This document shows, piece by piece, positions 1 to 8,237 of a DNA stretch of 64,000 nucleotides; within the stretch, counting starts at the first letter, position 1; each line of letters starts with the position of its first letter. Source of the DNA: CAYUVH01 sp964448135. Its GTDB lineage: Bacteria; Verrucomicrobiota; Verrucomicrobiia; Limisphaerales; UBA8199. The notes beneath the pieces are model-generated. The model worked only from the letters and a program-made list of their open reading frames with translations, was not told where the DNA came from and ran no database searches. Both the position numbers and the translations under genes were made by a program. The DNA lies in NCBI GenBank assembly GCA_964448135.1, contig CAYUVH010000022.1, forward strand, positions 186,001 to 250,000. Reading direction: 5' to 3'.

Positions 1-311
1 GTAGGTCGCCCCATTTCCCTTTGCAATAACCTTGCACGCGACCGCCTGCTCCTGGGTGCGATTGGAAGTGGGTGACATCTCTCTGCGGCAGATCAGGTGG
101 CGATTTTCTATCATCCGATCACCAGTTACAGACTGCCGCCGTGAAATCTGCCAAAAAGTGAGGCTGCCCCGTGGGTCTCCCTCTCCCCGGGGGAGAGGGC
201 CGGAGTGAGGGCGAGCTTCCTTTTCAGCGGAATCCTCACCCACTTTCAATCACACCCCCTGCTCCTGACGTAATCCTAATCTTAATCCTGATCCCCTCCC
301 TCCTTCAGCCT
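1..311. other. Left-edge region without a gene, containing repeat words
   Basis: I see no convincing gene here. Positions 179-199 form a near-perfect palindrome (CCCTCTCCCC, one-base loop, GGGGAGAGGG) followed by a GGAGTGAGGG phrase, a text-like motif that recurs between genes in many environmental bacteria. Positions 266-292 hold a six-base direct repeat (TAATCC, TAATCT, TAATCC, TGATCC). The short plus-strand reading frame through this region is proline- and serine-rich and looks spurious. Confidence 0.5.
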
Positions 312-560
312 TCAACCCTCCGTTTTCGGCACCCTGAGCGCTTCGGGCTGATCGGCATAAAACTCCACATAACCACACCCCATGCACACCCAGGCCGACA
401 GCGTCGTCAACTGCATCCCCTTGAAAATCAGCGCCTCTGGTTTCCGAAAAGTCGCCACCGTCAGATCCTGAACCCCGTTTCCATGCCCGCGATCCACTGC
501 TTTCGCGTCGGCCAGAATGTCTCCGCCCCCGCACTTCGGACATTTTCCACTCTGTTTCAT
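312..560 (-). CDS. Small zinc-ribbon protein
   Basis: An 82-residue protein with two CxxC pairs, C7/C10 (CPKC) and C59/C62 (CMGC), the spacing of a zinc ribbon. The middle (TVATFRKPEALIFKG) looks like a beta-rich segment between the zinc knuckles. Related small proteins are common in bacteria as uncharacterised nucleic-acid-binding zinc ribbons. It is the last gene visible in a minus-strand run that starts near 2224, 28 bases after the preceding gene. Its 5' leader (572-612) is an array of GGTTGAG-type heptamers that also encodes the end of the preceding gene. The function is unknown; a role in binding RNA or DNA is inference. Confidence 0.7.
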   Translation of the reverse strand: MKQSGKCPKCGGGDILADAKAVDRGHGNGVQDLTVATFRKPEALIFKGMQLTTLSAWVCMGCGYVEFYADQPEALRVPKTEG

Positions 561-571
561 AAGCTTGCCGG

Positions 572-612
572 CCTTTAACTCTCAACCCTCAACCTTCAAC
601 CCTCAACTCCTC
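572..612 (-). repeat. Heptamer array in the leader of the zinc-ribbon gene
   Basis: Read on the minus strand this is GGTTGAG, GGTTGAA, GGTTGAG, GGTTGAG with a perfect seven-base step. It ends about 11 bases before the ATG at 560. The same bases encode the last residues and the stop of the upstream gene (589). Confidence 0.75.
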
Positions 613-915
613 CGCCCTCCTCCTCCGGTTCCAATTCCACCCCGTCAACCCCATCGCCCCGGCGCCCAACACCAGCGCCCCCACAAAAATCCAACGCGAA
701 TTAAAGCTCCACCGCACCCGGTCGTTCACCGTTTCCGAAGCGCTGAACTGAAAATGCGATATCCCCCAATACCCGATGGCCAGTCCCACACACGCGGCAA
801 TAAACGCCGCCCGCACCTTCTTCGTCCCGCCGCGCAGGTTTCAATACAAAGCCAGCCCCGACGCCCCGCAACTCACCGCGCACACCGCGCAGCACATGGC
901 AATCAAACCACTCAT
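589..915 (-). pseudogene. Small three-helix membrane protein interrupted by an in-frame TGA
   Basis: Reading from the ATG at 915 (preceded by GGAGG about eight bases upstream) gives a hydrophobic segment, MSGLIAMCCAVCAVSCGASG, followed by LALY, a TGA at 841-843, then NLRGGTKKVRAAFIAACVGL in the same frame. The rest continues to a third hydrophobic segment (WIFVGALVLGAGAMGLTGW) and a basic tail RRRRAEELRVEG. The frame stays open on both sides, the topology makes sense as one three-helix protein, and TGA differs from TGG (Trp) by one base. The downstream part could restart at a GTG (816) as 75 residues. It may be a recent pseudogene, a sequencing error, or two pieces. The function is unknown. 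Confidence 0.6.
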
Positions 916-990
916 CGTCATGCCCTCCGTTTACCACCCCGCCTCACCCCTGAACATTACAAAAACGCGTTGACTTTGGATCATCTTGAA

Positions 991-1761
991 TCACTCATGC
1001 ACGTACGCCCAGTCGCCGATCTTCTCCGTGTCACCACCATAAATGTATTTTGGGTAGTTCGTTGTCGGCCAATAGAAGAAGACATCCCAGTTCATCATTC
1101 CCCATGAACAGTCGATCCGCAGTTCCCAGGGAGTGTCCCGCAGCACACGTTGCCCATCTGGACGGCCGAGCAGCAGTTCCAACTGCGGCAACGAGCCCCA
1201 ATTCGTTCCGAGGTGCCCGGGCAGCGCGCGGACCATTTCCATGCGATTGCTGTTGGCCCGCCACTGGTCCGCGTCGAAACGCACCGCATGGGTGACCTCC
1301 GGCATCCGGTCTACTCGCGCGTCCACCACGCGATTACTCTTGTCCAACGTCAGCGCGAGGATTGCGTGGCCGGGGTCGCCATCCGGATAAACCCATAGTC
1401 CAGTGGGAGGCCTGTCATTTCGCGACCCCAAGTCATACCAAACCAGGGAAGTCTGGCCGTTGGTGTTTGAGCCATACTTGAATTTGGGATACTCGCGCAG
1501 TCCCGTGCCGGGAACTTTTCTGAGGTAATCCGGCACTAGATCGACAAGGCTCTCGGGCGGATGCCCCTGGTCCGATGCATACTGGTTGATGGCAGCCACC
1601 AGTGGTGCCGCCCGCCTGCCTGCGCGGTCAAATCGGGCCTTTCGAAATGACCATGGTTCGAGGTCGAACAAATTATTCAACGTTGGCCAGGCCAGCCACA
1701 GGAGAAAGAGGCAAACCACCATCAACCCGAGGCAACCGAAGGTGAATTGCTTTGCTTTCAC
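991..1761 (-). CDS. Membrane-anchored protein of unknown function
   Basis: 256 residues. An N-terminal hydrophobic segment (about residues 8-29, FGCLGLMVVCLFLLWLAWPT) is followed by a soluble, probably extracytoplasmic domain. Residues 50-90 (VAAINQYASDQGHPPESLVD, then LVPDYLRKVPGTG) match the pattern that verrucomicrobial and planctomycete secreted proteins use to describe a small substrate-facing helix pair, but I recognise no family. The rest is rich in W, D and G with no visible catalytic motif. It starts 19 bases after the stop of the upstream gene (1781), so the two are probably cotranscribed. Confidence 0.65.
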   Translation of the reverse strand: MKAKQFTFGCLGLMVVCLFLLWLAWPTLNNLFDLEPWSFRKARFDRAGRRAAPLVAAINQYASDQGHPPESLVDLVPDYLRKVPGTGLREYPKFKYGSNTNGQTSLVWYDLGSRNDRPPTGLWVYPDGDPGHAILALTLDKSNRVVDARVDRMPEVTHAVRFDADQWRANSNRMEMVRALPGHLGTNWGSLPQLELLLGRPDGQRVLRDTPWELRIDCSWGMMNWDVFFYWPTTNYPKYIYGGDTEKIGDWAYVHE

Positions 1762-1780
1762 TTGTTCTGTTCGGGTCGTT

Positions 1781-2224
1781 TCATGGAACCAGATATCTAA
1801 TCCCCAGGAGCGCGCCCACCGCCATCATCAGCCAAAGTGCCGGCGGCCACCAACGCGCCAGTTCCGCTCCTTCCCGAAGCGCCGCTTTGACCGGCCCCTT
1901 CTCGAACTGGTAAAAACAAAATGCCGTAAATGGACCGATGAAAATAACTAGTCGCGAAGGCGTTGCTCCCATCCACATGGCCCACATAAGTGCGATCATT
2001 CCAGCGATGCCCAGCCCCACTAGAAAACGGCCCAAACCCCTCGAACCTCTGGCTTGCAGGTTGAGGCCATAGAGCACGCATCCAACCGCAATGTTTGCCA
2101 GAAACGTATAAGCCGCGATGACGCCCGCCGCGTAAACCTTCCGCCCCGCCATCGACGCCGACGCCGATGGCTCCAGGGAATTTTCGGAAGCACCCATATC
2201 TTTGACCCGATAATAGAGGCACAT
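1781..2224 (-). CDS. Four-helix integral membrane protein, unknown function
   Basis: 147 residues with four predicted membrane segments (about residues 30-50, 62-82, 90-107 and 125-145) and an acidic/serine N-terminus. I do not recognise a family. ATG at 2224 and ATG at 2197 are both possible; the second would remove nine residues and neither has a clear Shine-Dalgarno. It is the first gene of the minus-strand group 2224 to 312, all small membrane or zinc proteins, and is divergent from the LRR gene across a 455-base repeat-rich region. Confidence 0.6.
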   Translation of the reverse strand: MCLYYRVKDMGASENSLEPSASASMAGRKVYAAGVIAAYTFLANIAVGCVLYGLNLQARGSRGLGRFLVGLGIAGMIALMWAMWMGATPSRLVIFIGPFTAFCFYQFEKGPVKAALREGAELARWWPPALWLMMAVGALLGIRYLVP

Positions 2225-2679
2225 CCGCCAACTTCAAAGACCCCAAATGCTCCGCCCGCCTGCCGCCTGATTCGTGTTAATTCGTGTATGATTTTTCTGC
2301 TCTTTAGCCCTGCTGCTCCCGGCGGGCCCGTTGGCAAACGAACGGCAGCCTGGCATTTCCTGCATCCGTATTTTTCTGTCACAAAATTTTTCTGTCATAT
2401 TTCTTTTTGCCTTTGTCTTCCCCTCCGCGCCTCCGTGTCTCTGTGGTTTATCCCATTTCTCCCCTTTCTCCATTTAGGTAATTCGGATTTGCTTCGGGTT
2501 TCGTGGCCGCCATCCAATGGCTCCGAGTTTCGGATTTTTTGACTAGCTTCCATCCGCCGTTCCAAACCTCCCCACCGTCATCCTTTCGTGCCGCGCCACA
2601 GTCTTGACGACGGCGAGAGCATTCAGCCTTTAGCCTTTAGCCTTTAGCCTTTAGCCTTTGCTGTTTAGCCTCCGCCCCC
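2225..2679 (+). repeat. Repeat-rich leader region upstream of the LRR gene
   Basis: No gene is visible. Three text-like repeat words follow one another, all pyrimidine-rich on the plus strand: TTCGTGTTAATTCGTG (2273-2288), the phrase CTCCGCGCCTCCGTG and its tail (about 2424-2450), and five consecutive TTTAGCC heptamers (about 2629-2663) plus a sixth at 2664-2670. The array ends about nine bases before the LRR start codon. Positions 2480-2525 are a dispersed repeat also found at 8971-9017. Confidence 0.7.
2480..2525 (+). repeat. Dispersed 46-bp repeat, copy A
   Basis: Aligns with 8971-9017 with one gap: AATTCG, ATTTG, TTC, GTTTC, TGGCCGC and GGCTCCG blocks are identical and in the same order. 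About three quarters of the positions match by eye. Both copies lie between genes. Confidence 0.65.
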
Positions 2680-4176
2680 ATGTGGAACCCATTCCGCAAA
2701 TCCGACTCCGCTCCCGGCCCCGAGCCCCTCGTCGTCCAGCTCGCCCGCGACCCCAACCTCGACCAGGAAACCGCCTTCACCATCTGCCAGCTCATTGACG
2801 CCGTCGGTACCGAGGTGACCGAGGATTGGGACTACGACTGGCTCGACGGCGAAAACCCCGACTACCGCGCCCTCATCAAACTCCCCTTGCTCCGCCAATG
2901 CTGGAAACTCCTCGCCGCGAAGGAATGGTTCAGCCTCCAGACCACCAACGACGTGGACAAACGCATCTCCACCCTCGCGCCCATCGCGGAAATGACCAGC
3001 CTCAAAACCCTCGTCCTGCAGAACAATCTCATCGCCGATCTCTCCCCCATTGCCGGCCTGCGGCAGCTCGTTGACCTCAACTGCCTGCAAAACCGCATCG
3101 CCGATTTCTCCCTGCTGCGCCAGTTCCCGCTCCTGCAGAAGCTCACCGTCGCCCGCAACCCCGCCGCCTCCCTCCGCGTGCTGGAAGCACTCCCCGCCCT
3201 CCGCGAATTCAGCCTCTCCATTCACCAGCTCAGCGGCTTCACCGAATGCAAATCCCTGCCCGCACTCCTCTCGCTGGGCGTTGGGAACGAAGACCAGGAA
3301 ACCATTGCCGACTTCTCCGCCTGGCCCGAAATGCCCGCGCTCAAAAAGCTCGACGCCTGGGGCGTCTGCGGCCTCGCTGGACTCCCGCGCTTTGGCGCCC
3401 TGGAATCGCTCGGCCTGTTCGGCTCCCACTTTGCCGACCTCGCCCCCCTCGCCGGACTCAAGCGCCTGACGCATCTCACGCTTTGCTCTTCGCAGCCCCT
3501 CGACGTCTCGCCGCTCGCGCAATTGCTGGCCCTGCGCCGGCTCGCCATCCAATGCCCGAAAGTCACCGGCCTAGCCGCCCTTAAGTCCCTCCCGGCCCTT
3601 CGCGAAATCCGCCTGACCGACGAAGCCACCGCCGACGCCGCCGAACTCGCCGCCCTCCGCGCCGAACTGGGCTCCTGGGACAACGAATTCCGCGACCCGC
3701 AACGCGGCCTCACCCCCTCGCTCGACCTCCAGGTCGTGGACCAGGAAACCTTCGACCACTACGACTCCGAGGCCGCTTACGGAGTCGGGCCCGACCAGCT
3801 CAGCGACTACATGCTTGCCAGCGAGCGCGGATGGCTCATCGGAAAAATCCGCGAAGCCCTCGCCCCGCACCTCGAGGAAGACACCGATTTCCATCTCCCC
3901 CACACCGGCGGTCGCCAGCGCACCGAGCGCGTCATCCTCTACACCGCCAAAGCCTGCGAAACCTTCCGCGAACTCTCCCTCGCCATCCAGCGCGTCCTCT
4001 GCGAATGCAAAAACGACTGGATCATCTGGACCCAGGCCTGCCTCGGCGAAGGCCCCTCCGACGAAGAAATCCCCGAAGACCTCCAGGACTTCATCGTCTG
4101 GCTCTACCCCACCAAAATCATGGTCACCGCCGCCGACGCCGAAACCGTCCGCAACCTGATCGAGTGGCAAAGGTAG
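2680..4176 (+). CDS. Leucine-rich-repeat protein
   Basis: 498 residues with no signal peptide or membrane segment, so probably cytoplasmic. Residues about 100-315 hold a run of degenerate LRR units of 21-23 residues (for example LKTLVLQNNLIADLSPIAGL and LTHLTLCSSQPLDVSPLAQL), the short LxxLxLxxNxLxDLxPLxxL type seen in internalin-like proteins. The N-terminal 95 residues and the C-terminal region (about 340-498, ending DAETVRNLIEWQR) are not LRR. LRR domains normally bind proteins; the partner is unknown. The start ATG follows the TTTAGCC array directly. Its last ~65 codons and the following hairpin are duplicated at 5303-5535. Confidence 0.8.
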   Translation: MWNPFRKSDSAPGPEPLVVQLARDPNLDQETAFTICQLIDAVGTEVTEDWDYDWLDGENPDYRALIKLPLLRQCWKLLAAKEWFSLQTTNDVDKRISTLAPIAEMTSLKTLVLQNNLIADLSPIAGLRQLVDLNCLQNRIADFSLLRQFPLLQKLTVARNPAASLRVLEALPALREFSLSIHQLSGFTECKSLPALLSLGVGNEDQETIADFSAWPEMPALKKLDAWGVCGLAGLPRFGALESLGLFGSHFADLAPLAGLKRLTHLTLCSSQPLDVSPLAQLLALRRLAIQCPKVTGLAALKSLPALREIRLTDEATADAAELAALRAELGSWDNEFRDPQRGLTPSLDLQVVDQETFDHYDSEAAYGVGPDQLSDYMLASERGWLIGKIREALAPHLEEDTDFHLPHTGGRQRTERVILYTAKACETFRELSLAIQRVLCECKNDWIIWTQACLGEGPSDEEIPEDLQDFIVWLYPTKIMVTAADAETVRNLIEWQR

Positions 4177-4196
4177 GGCCGCGCTGCCGCGCGGCC
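4177..4196 (+). terminator. GC-rich hairpin abutting the LRR stop codon
   Basis: GGCCGCGC, loop TGCC, GCGCGGCC begins on the base after the TAG, with a T-run (CCTTTTT) about 16 bases beyond. It may be an intrinsic terminator or a repeat element. A second copy with one G-T mismatch is at 5501-5520, placed identically after the duplicated stop codon. The rest of the gap to 4481 holds no gene that I can support. Confidence 0.45.
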
Positions 4197-4481
4197 GCCA
4201 GTTTCGCGCCTTTTTCCAAACCCCAACCGAGGTTTCACAACTCAGCCCGGGGTTCTCCCAACTCTGGGAGGGACTACCCCGGGTACATCCGCCCCTCGTT
4301 CCCCAACCCTGAAAGCGGTTGCATCCTCTTCGCCCGCCGTTTGGCGTTGCCTTTTCAAATCTCAAAACATTATTTTGAAATCCCGCTCCTCCTTTATGCT
4401 GGGCGCGCTACCGGCCATTTCCTCTTCCCCGAAACAAAAATCAGAATCGAGGTTTACCCTGACTCCTGCCACACTCCTTGT

Positions 4482-5282
4482 GTGAGAAAATCGCGCCGCA
4501 CCTGGGTTGCCGCCCTTATTATTGCTGCAACCTTCGGTGTCGTGTGGCTGATCTCAAACTCGTTGTCATCCGGGCCGGTTTATCAACGGAAACAGTTGTC
4601 CGCCTGGGTGGTGCAATACATAGAGTCCCCTTCTGGTGACCCTTCTGAAACACAAGCCGCGGAAGCAATCCGCCGGATCGGCACAAATGGCATCCCATCG
4701 CTATTGAACTGGATAAGCCTAAGGGATTCTCCGCTGAGGGACACGGCGATCACGCTCGTCCGCCGTCAATCATTGTTGAAGATTCGCAGCCATACTGCCG
4801 GAGAACGCCGAATACTCGGTCGCATAGGATTTTCAGTGCTTGGTCCGGCCGCTTCTCCCGCCGTCCCTCAATTGATGGATTTGCTTGAACACAGTGGCGA
4901 CTCCGATGTGCAGGCTAACGTGATTATGGCTTTGAAGGATATTGGTCCTCTCGCCCGAGATGCCGTGCCAGCCTTGGTCGCTCGCCTTAAGGGTACCAAC
5001 CACTTTGCGGCAGTCTTTGCGCCAAGGGCTCTGGCAGCAATACATCAGCAACCCGAGTTGACTGTTCCGGCGCTCATTCAACATCTTGAACGGGTAAAAG
5101 GCTGGCCCGGTGATTTGCGCGACACAATCGCTGCCCTTGGCAGTTTCGGAAATCAAGCAACCAGCGCGGTTCCAATATTGGTCACTTTCCTCAACGACAC
5201 AGACCCGCCGGTACGCCTTCTCACTACGAACGCTCTCAAACAAATCGATCCAGAGGCCGCTGCCCGCGCCGGTGTGAAATAA
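4482..5282 (+). CDS. HEAT-repeat protein with N-terminal membrane anchor
   Basis: 266 residues from a GTG start chosen because it leaves a basic N-terminus (VRKSRRTW) before a single hydrophobic segment (VAALIIAATFGVVWLISN). The upstream part of the open frame is antisense-like shadow of the LRR gene. Residues about 35-266 are alpha-helical HEAT/PBS-type units: EAIRRIGTNGIPSLLNWI, VPQLMDLLEHSGDSDVQANV, MALKDIGPLARDAVPALVARL, AALGSFGNQATSAVPILVTFL. Such repeats bind proteins or phycobilin-type partners; here the partner is unknown. The gene sits between the two copies of the LRR 3' end, so it was probably inserted there or lay between duplicated segments. No Shine-Dalgarno is visible. Confidence 0.75.
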   Translation: MRKSRRTWVAALIIAATFGVVWLISNSLSSGPVYQRKQLSAWVVQYIESPSGDPSETQAAEAIRRIGTNGIPSLLNWISLRDSPLRDTAITLVRRQSLLKIRSHTAGERRILGRIGFSVLGPAASPAVPQLMDLLEHSGDSDVQANVIMALKDIGPLARDAVPALVARLKGTNHFAAVFAPRALAAIHQQPELTVPALIQHLERVKGWPGDLRDTIAALGSFGNQATSAVPILVTFLNDTDPPVRLLTTNALKQIDPEAAARAGVK

Positions 5283-5302
5283 GTATCTCCCGCCCTGTCA
5301 CC

Positions 5303-5535
5303 CTGGCCATCCAACGCATCCTCTGCGAATGCGAAAGCGACTGGATCATCTGGACCCAGGCCTACCTCGGCGAAGGCCCCTCCGACGGAGAAATCCCCGA
5401 GGACCTGGCCGACTTCATCTTCTGGCTCTACCCCACCAAAATCATGGTCACCGAACCCGACGCCGAAACCGTCCGCAACCTGATCGACTGGAGCGGGTAG
5501 GGCCGCGCTGCCGCGTGGCCGCCATCTTCGTGCCT
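5303..5535 (+). pseudogene. Duplicated 3' fragment of the LRR gene
   Basis: The frame LAIQRILCECESDWIIWTQA through DAETVRNLIDWSG to the TAG at 5498-5500 is nearly identical to the last ~65 codons of the LRR gene (LAIQRVLCECKNDWIIWTQA through DAETVRNLIEWQR). Similarity continues past the stop into the same GC hairpin (5501-5520). There is no start codon or LRR domain, so this is a relic. Differences are scattered substitutions without frameshift, which suggests the copy was recently part of a complete gene or is still converting with it. Confidence 0.85.
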
Positions 5536-5561
5536 TTATCACAAAATTGACTAATTCATCA

Positions 5562-5644
5562 GTCCCTCAAGGGACGAAAGGCAATAGCCCAGCGATTCAT
5601 CGCTGGGTTCGCGGAATTGTTTAAACCCAAGTCCCGCCAGGGAC
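5562..5644. repeat. REP-like palindromic element
   Basis: Two copies of a small hairpin with a conserved tail, GTCCC-NNNN-GGGACGAAAG (5562-5580 and 5631-5649), flank a third hairpin, CCCAGCGA-TTCA-TCGCTGGG (5588-5607). This arrangement of head, central palindrome and repeated head is typical of REP/BIME elements mobilised by RAYT transposases. No RAYT gene is in the window. Confidence 0.7.
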
Positions 5645-5765
5645 GAAAGAACAATTGTGGGCGGGGTGCCCTTACCGGTGTTTTCCCTCCAAAGTTCTAT
5701 TCTGATTGCTTCGGCATACACCTTGAATCATCTCGCCTTGGCCGCGCTTCAGGCACGGTCTGTTC

Positions 5766-8075
5766 TCACTGCGCCTTCAACCTAAAATACTCCTGTCTCG
5801 CCTCAGTCGGAACCATCACCCGCTTCATCCCGCCATTCGTGGTGGCATTGTCCCTGACAGTTGACCACCCGGCGCGATTCGCGAGATTCGTGTTTCGCTG
5901 CAAATTCATCCCGCCAAACACCTCGGGCCACGTGAGCATGACTTTGTTCTCCGCCGGAAAGATGGAAAGTTGCGGTAATAGGGCCACCCGTGTCAACGCG
6001 GTCGCTATCTTGCCTTCGGCAAGAAAATAGGACCCTCCCGCGTAGATATCGCTTCGACTTGCGACAACGGTGACGATGTATGCATTGGCGCTTTCAAATC
6101 CCGTCCATACATGTCGTCGCATGTTCCATTTGGCCACGCTTTTGGTTGGCTTCCCTCCGGCTTTGTCAAAGCGTCCACCCACATAAAGGTCTTCGCCGAA
6201 GATCGCCAGGCTGAACACATTGTCGTTTACGCCGGAGCCGAGGGCAGACCAACTCCTCCCATCCCACATCGCAATATTGTTGGCCGGCTTTCCGCCTGCC
6301 GAGGAGAATCCTCCACCCATGAATACGTTGCTGCCTGAAATTGCCAGCGCCGCGCCAAAATTCCAAGTGGTGCCTTTTGTTCCCGTGCCTAGATTCCACC
6401 ATCTGCTTCCGTCCCATCGTGCTATCCTGCTGGTCTCCGTGTCCCCGGCTTTGCTGAAAGTTCCTGCCGCGTAAACCTCATTTCCAGATACTGCAATGGC
6501 ATAGACGCTGGGATAATCGCCGCCGCTGACTCCCGAGCCCAGCGCTGACCAGTTTGTTCCGTCCCACCTGGCGATGCCATGGGCTTCCACCTCGCCTGCT
6601 GTGGTGAAGTAGCCTCCTGCCAGAATATCTTTGCCCGACGATTTGACGGACACGACCAAATTGTTGACTCCCGCGCCCAGCGGCGACCACGCACTGCCGT
6701 TCCACTTGGCTATATTGCTCGCCGTGACTCCCCCCGCCACGGTGAATTGGCCACCGGCATACACGTCACTGCCCACGGCCGCCAATCCATAAACGGAGTT
6801 CTGATAGCCAGTATTTATCCCCGAACCGAGTGCCGACCACTTTTGTCCATCGAATCGTGCAACCCCATTGCCTATGGCTCCGTCGTCCAATTTAAAGTCC
6901 CCCCCCACGTAAATGTCATTGCCCGAGACCGCTACGGACCGAACGACTCCTACCAACCCAGGCCCGGAGCCCAGGCCGCTCCATCTGCCTGCGCTCCACT
7001 TCGCCACGTAATTTGCCGCAACCCCGCCCGCCGTCACAAATACACCTCCGGCATAAACATCGTCCCCGGACACCAGTAGTGACAGAACATCCACTCCATT
7101 GGGATTCGTCATTCCTTCCCCCATTGCCGCCCATGAATTACCATCCCACTTCGCAACGCCATTGACCGTGATTCCGTCGACAGTCAAAAAGGACCCGCCG
7201 GCATAAACCATGTTTCCGGCTACGCCCAGCGCGTGGACTTCGCTGTCCATCCCCATTCCCACAGGGGACCATTCGTTTCCGTCCCAGTGCTCAACGAAAT
7301 TGGTTGCGCCTTCTTCAAAGGTGTAAAAATGACATCCGGCATAGAGCTCCTGTCCTGACCTCGCCAGCGCATACACAATCGTTTCATCGTTCCCCACTAT
7401 GCCCGTGCCGACTTCCGACCAGGTATTCCCATCCCACTTCGCCACCCGATTTACCGCGGCCTCTCCTGCGCGGGTAAATCCGCCGCCGGCAAATAAGTGA
7501 CTCTCTGAAGCTGTCAGCGCGTAAACATAAGCTGATCCTCCGCTTAGTCCTGGTCCGACCGCCGACCAGTAAGTGCCATTCCACCTGGCGATATAGCTCA
7601 CGCTTCGTCCGCCTGCGTGGGTAAATTGTCCACCTGCGTAAATGTTTCCGCCGAATTCCGCGAGCGCATAAACCGCGTCGTTCATTCCCGTGCTCATGGG
7701 GGACCAATTCTTCCCATCCCATCTGGCCACCCGATTCGCCGTGCGCCCGCCCGCGGTGGTAAACGTGCCTCCCACGTAAACATTGCTGCCCGCCACTAGC
7801 AAGGCATTGACCTGATCATTCAGCCCGGCACCCAGCGACGACCAATTCGTCCCGTCCCACTTGGCTACGTAGTCGGCATTGGTTTCCCCGGCGTAAATGA
7901 ATCGTCCGGCAACGTACAAATTCCCGTGGCCGTCCCTCGCCATCGCCCGTACATCGCCAGTCGTCCCAATCAAGCCTCCCGTACCAATCCAATTGGCATC
8001 GCCAAATCCCGCCCCCCGCGCCTGCCCCGCCAGCAAGCACCCCAGAACTAAAAGTTTGTGGAATATGTCCCTCAA
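5766..8075 (-). CDS. Secreted propeller-like repeat protein
   Basis: 769 residues. An N-terminal signal peptide (LLVLGCLLAGQARG, cleavage near residue 21) is followed by about 13 units of ~50 residues plus a partial one, with consensus VYAGGxFTxAGGxxANxIAxWDGxxWSxLGxG. These resemble the Kelch/delta-60-type repeats that fold into beta-propellers. The last ~70 residues (LPQLSIFPAENKVMLTWPEV onward, ending EYFRLKA) form a separate beta-sandwich-like tail frequently found at the end of verrucomicrobial secreted proteins. It is probably an extracellular or cell-surface binding protein. It is divergent from the PEP-CTERM gene across 162 bases. Confidence 0.85.
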   Translation of the reverse strand: MRDIFHKLLVLGCLLAGQARGAGFGDANWIGTGGLIGTTGDVRAMARDGHGNLYVAGRFIYAGETNADYVAKWDGTNWSSLGAGLNDQVNALLVAGSNVYVGGTFTTAGGRTANRVARWDGKNWSPMSTGMNDAVYALAEFGGNIYAGGQFTHAGGRSVSYIARWNGTYWSAVGPGLSGGSAYVYALTASESHLFAGGGFTRAGEAAVNRVAKWDGNTWSEVGTGIVGNDETIVYALARSGQELYAGCHFYTFEEGATNFVEHWDGNEWSPVGMGMDSEVHALGVAGNMVYAGGSFLTVDGITVNGVAKWDGNSWAAMGEGMTNPNGVDVLSLLVSGDDVYAGGVFVTAGGVAANYVAKWSAGRWSGLGSGPGLVGVVRSVAVSGNDIYVGGDFKLDDGAIGNGVARFDGQKWSALGSGINTGYQNSVYGLAAVGSDVYAGGQFTVAGGVTASNIAKWNGSAWSPLGAGVNNLVVSVKSSGKDILAGGYFTTAGEVEAHGIARWDGTNWSALGSGVSGGDYPSVYAIAVSGNEVYAAGTFSKAGDTETSRIARWDGSRWWNLGTGTKGTTWNFGAALAISGSNVFMGGGFSSAGGKPANNIAMWDGRSWSALGSGVNDNVFSLAIFGEDLYVGGRFDKAGGKPTKSVAKWNMRRHVWTGFESANAYIVTVVASRSDIYAGGSYFLAEGKIATALTRVALLPQLSIFPAENKVMLTWPEVFGGMNLQRNTNLANRAGWSTVRDNATTNGGMKRVMVPTEARQEYFRLKAQ

Positions 8076-8237
8076 TTACGCGTCGGAAGCTTGCCAGTAA
8101 CTAATCACGAAATAAAGCTCCGAACTTTGTTCCGGTCAAAAGGCTTGTAATCCAGCTGTCCTTCACGAAAACTGCCGCATCACTGGAGTTGCGCGAGAGG
8201 TCGCGCCGAAACAAACTTGGTCGTTGAAAGAAAACCT

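Noticed and set aside
3831..4481. Upstream extension of the HEAT-repeat frame
   Set aside because: It is arginine- and proline-rich out-of-frame translation of the LRR gene and lacks domain similarity; the GTG at 4482 begins the protein-like part.
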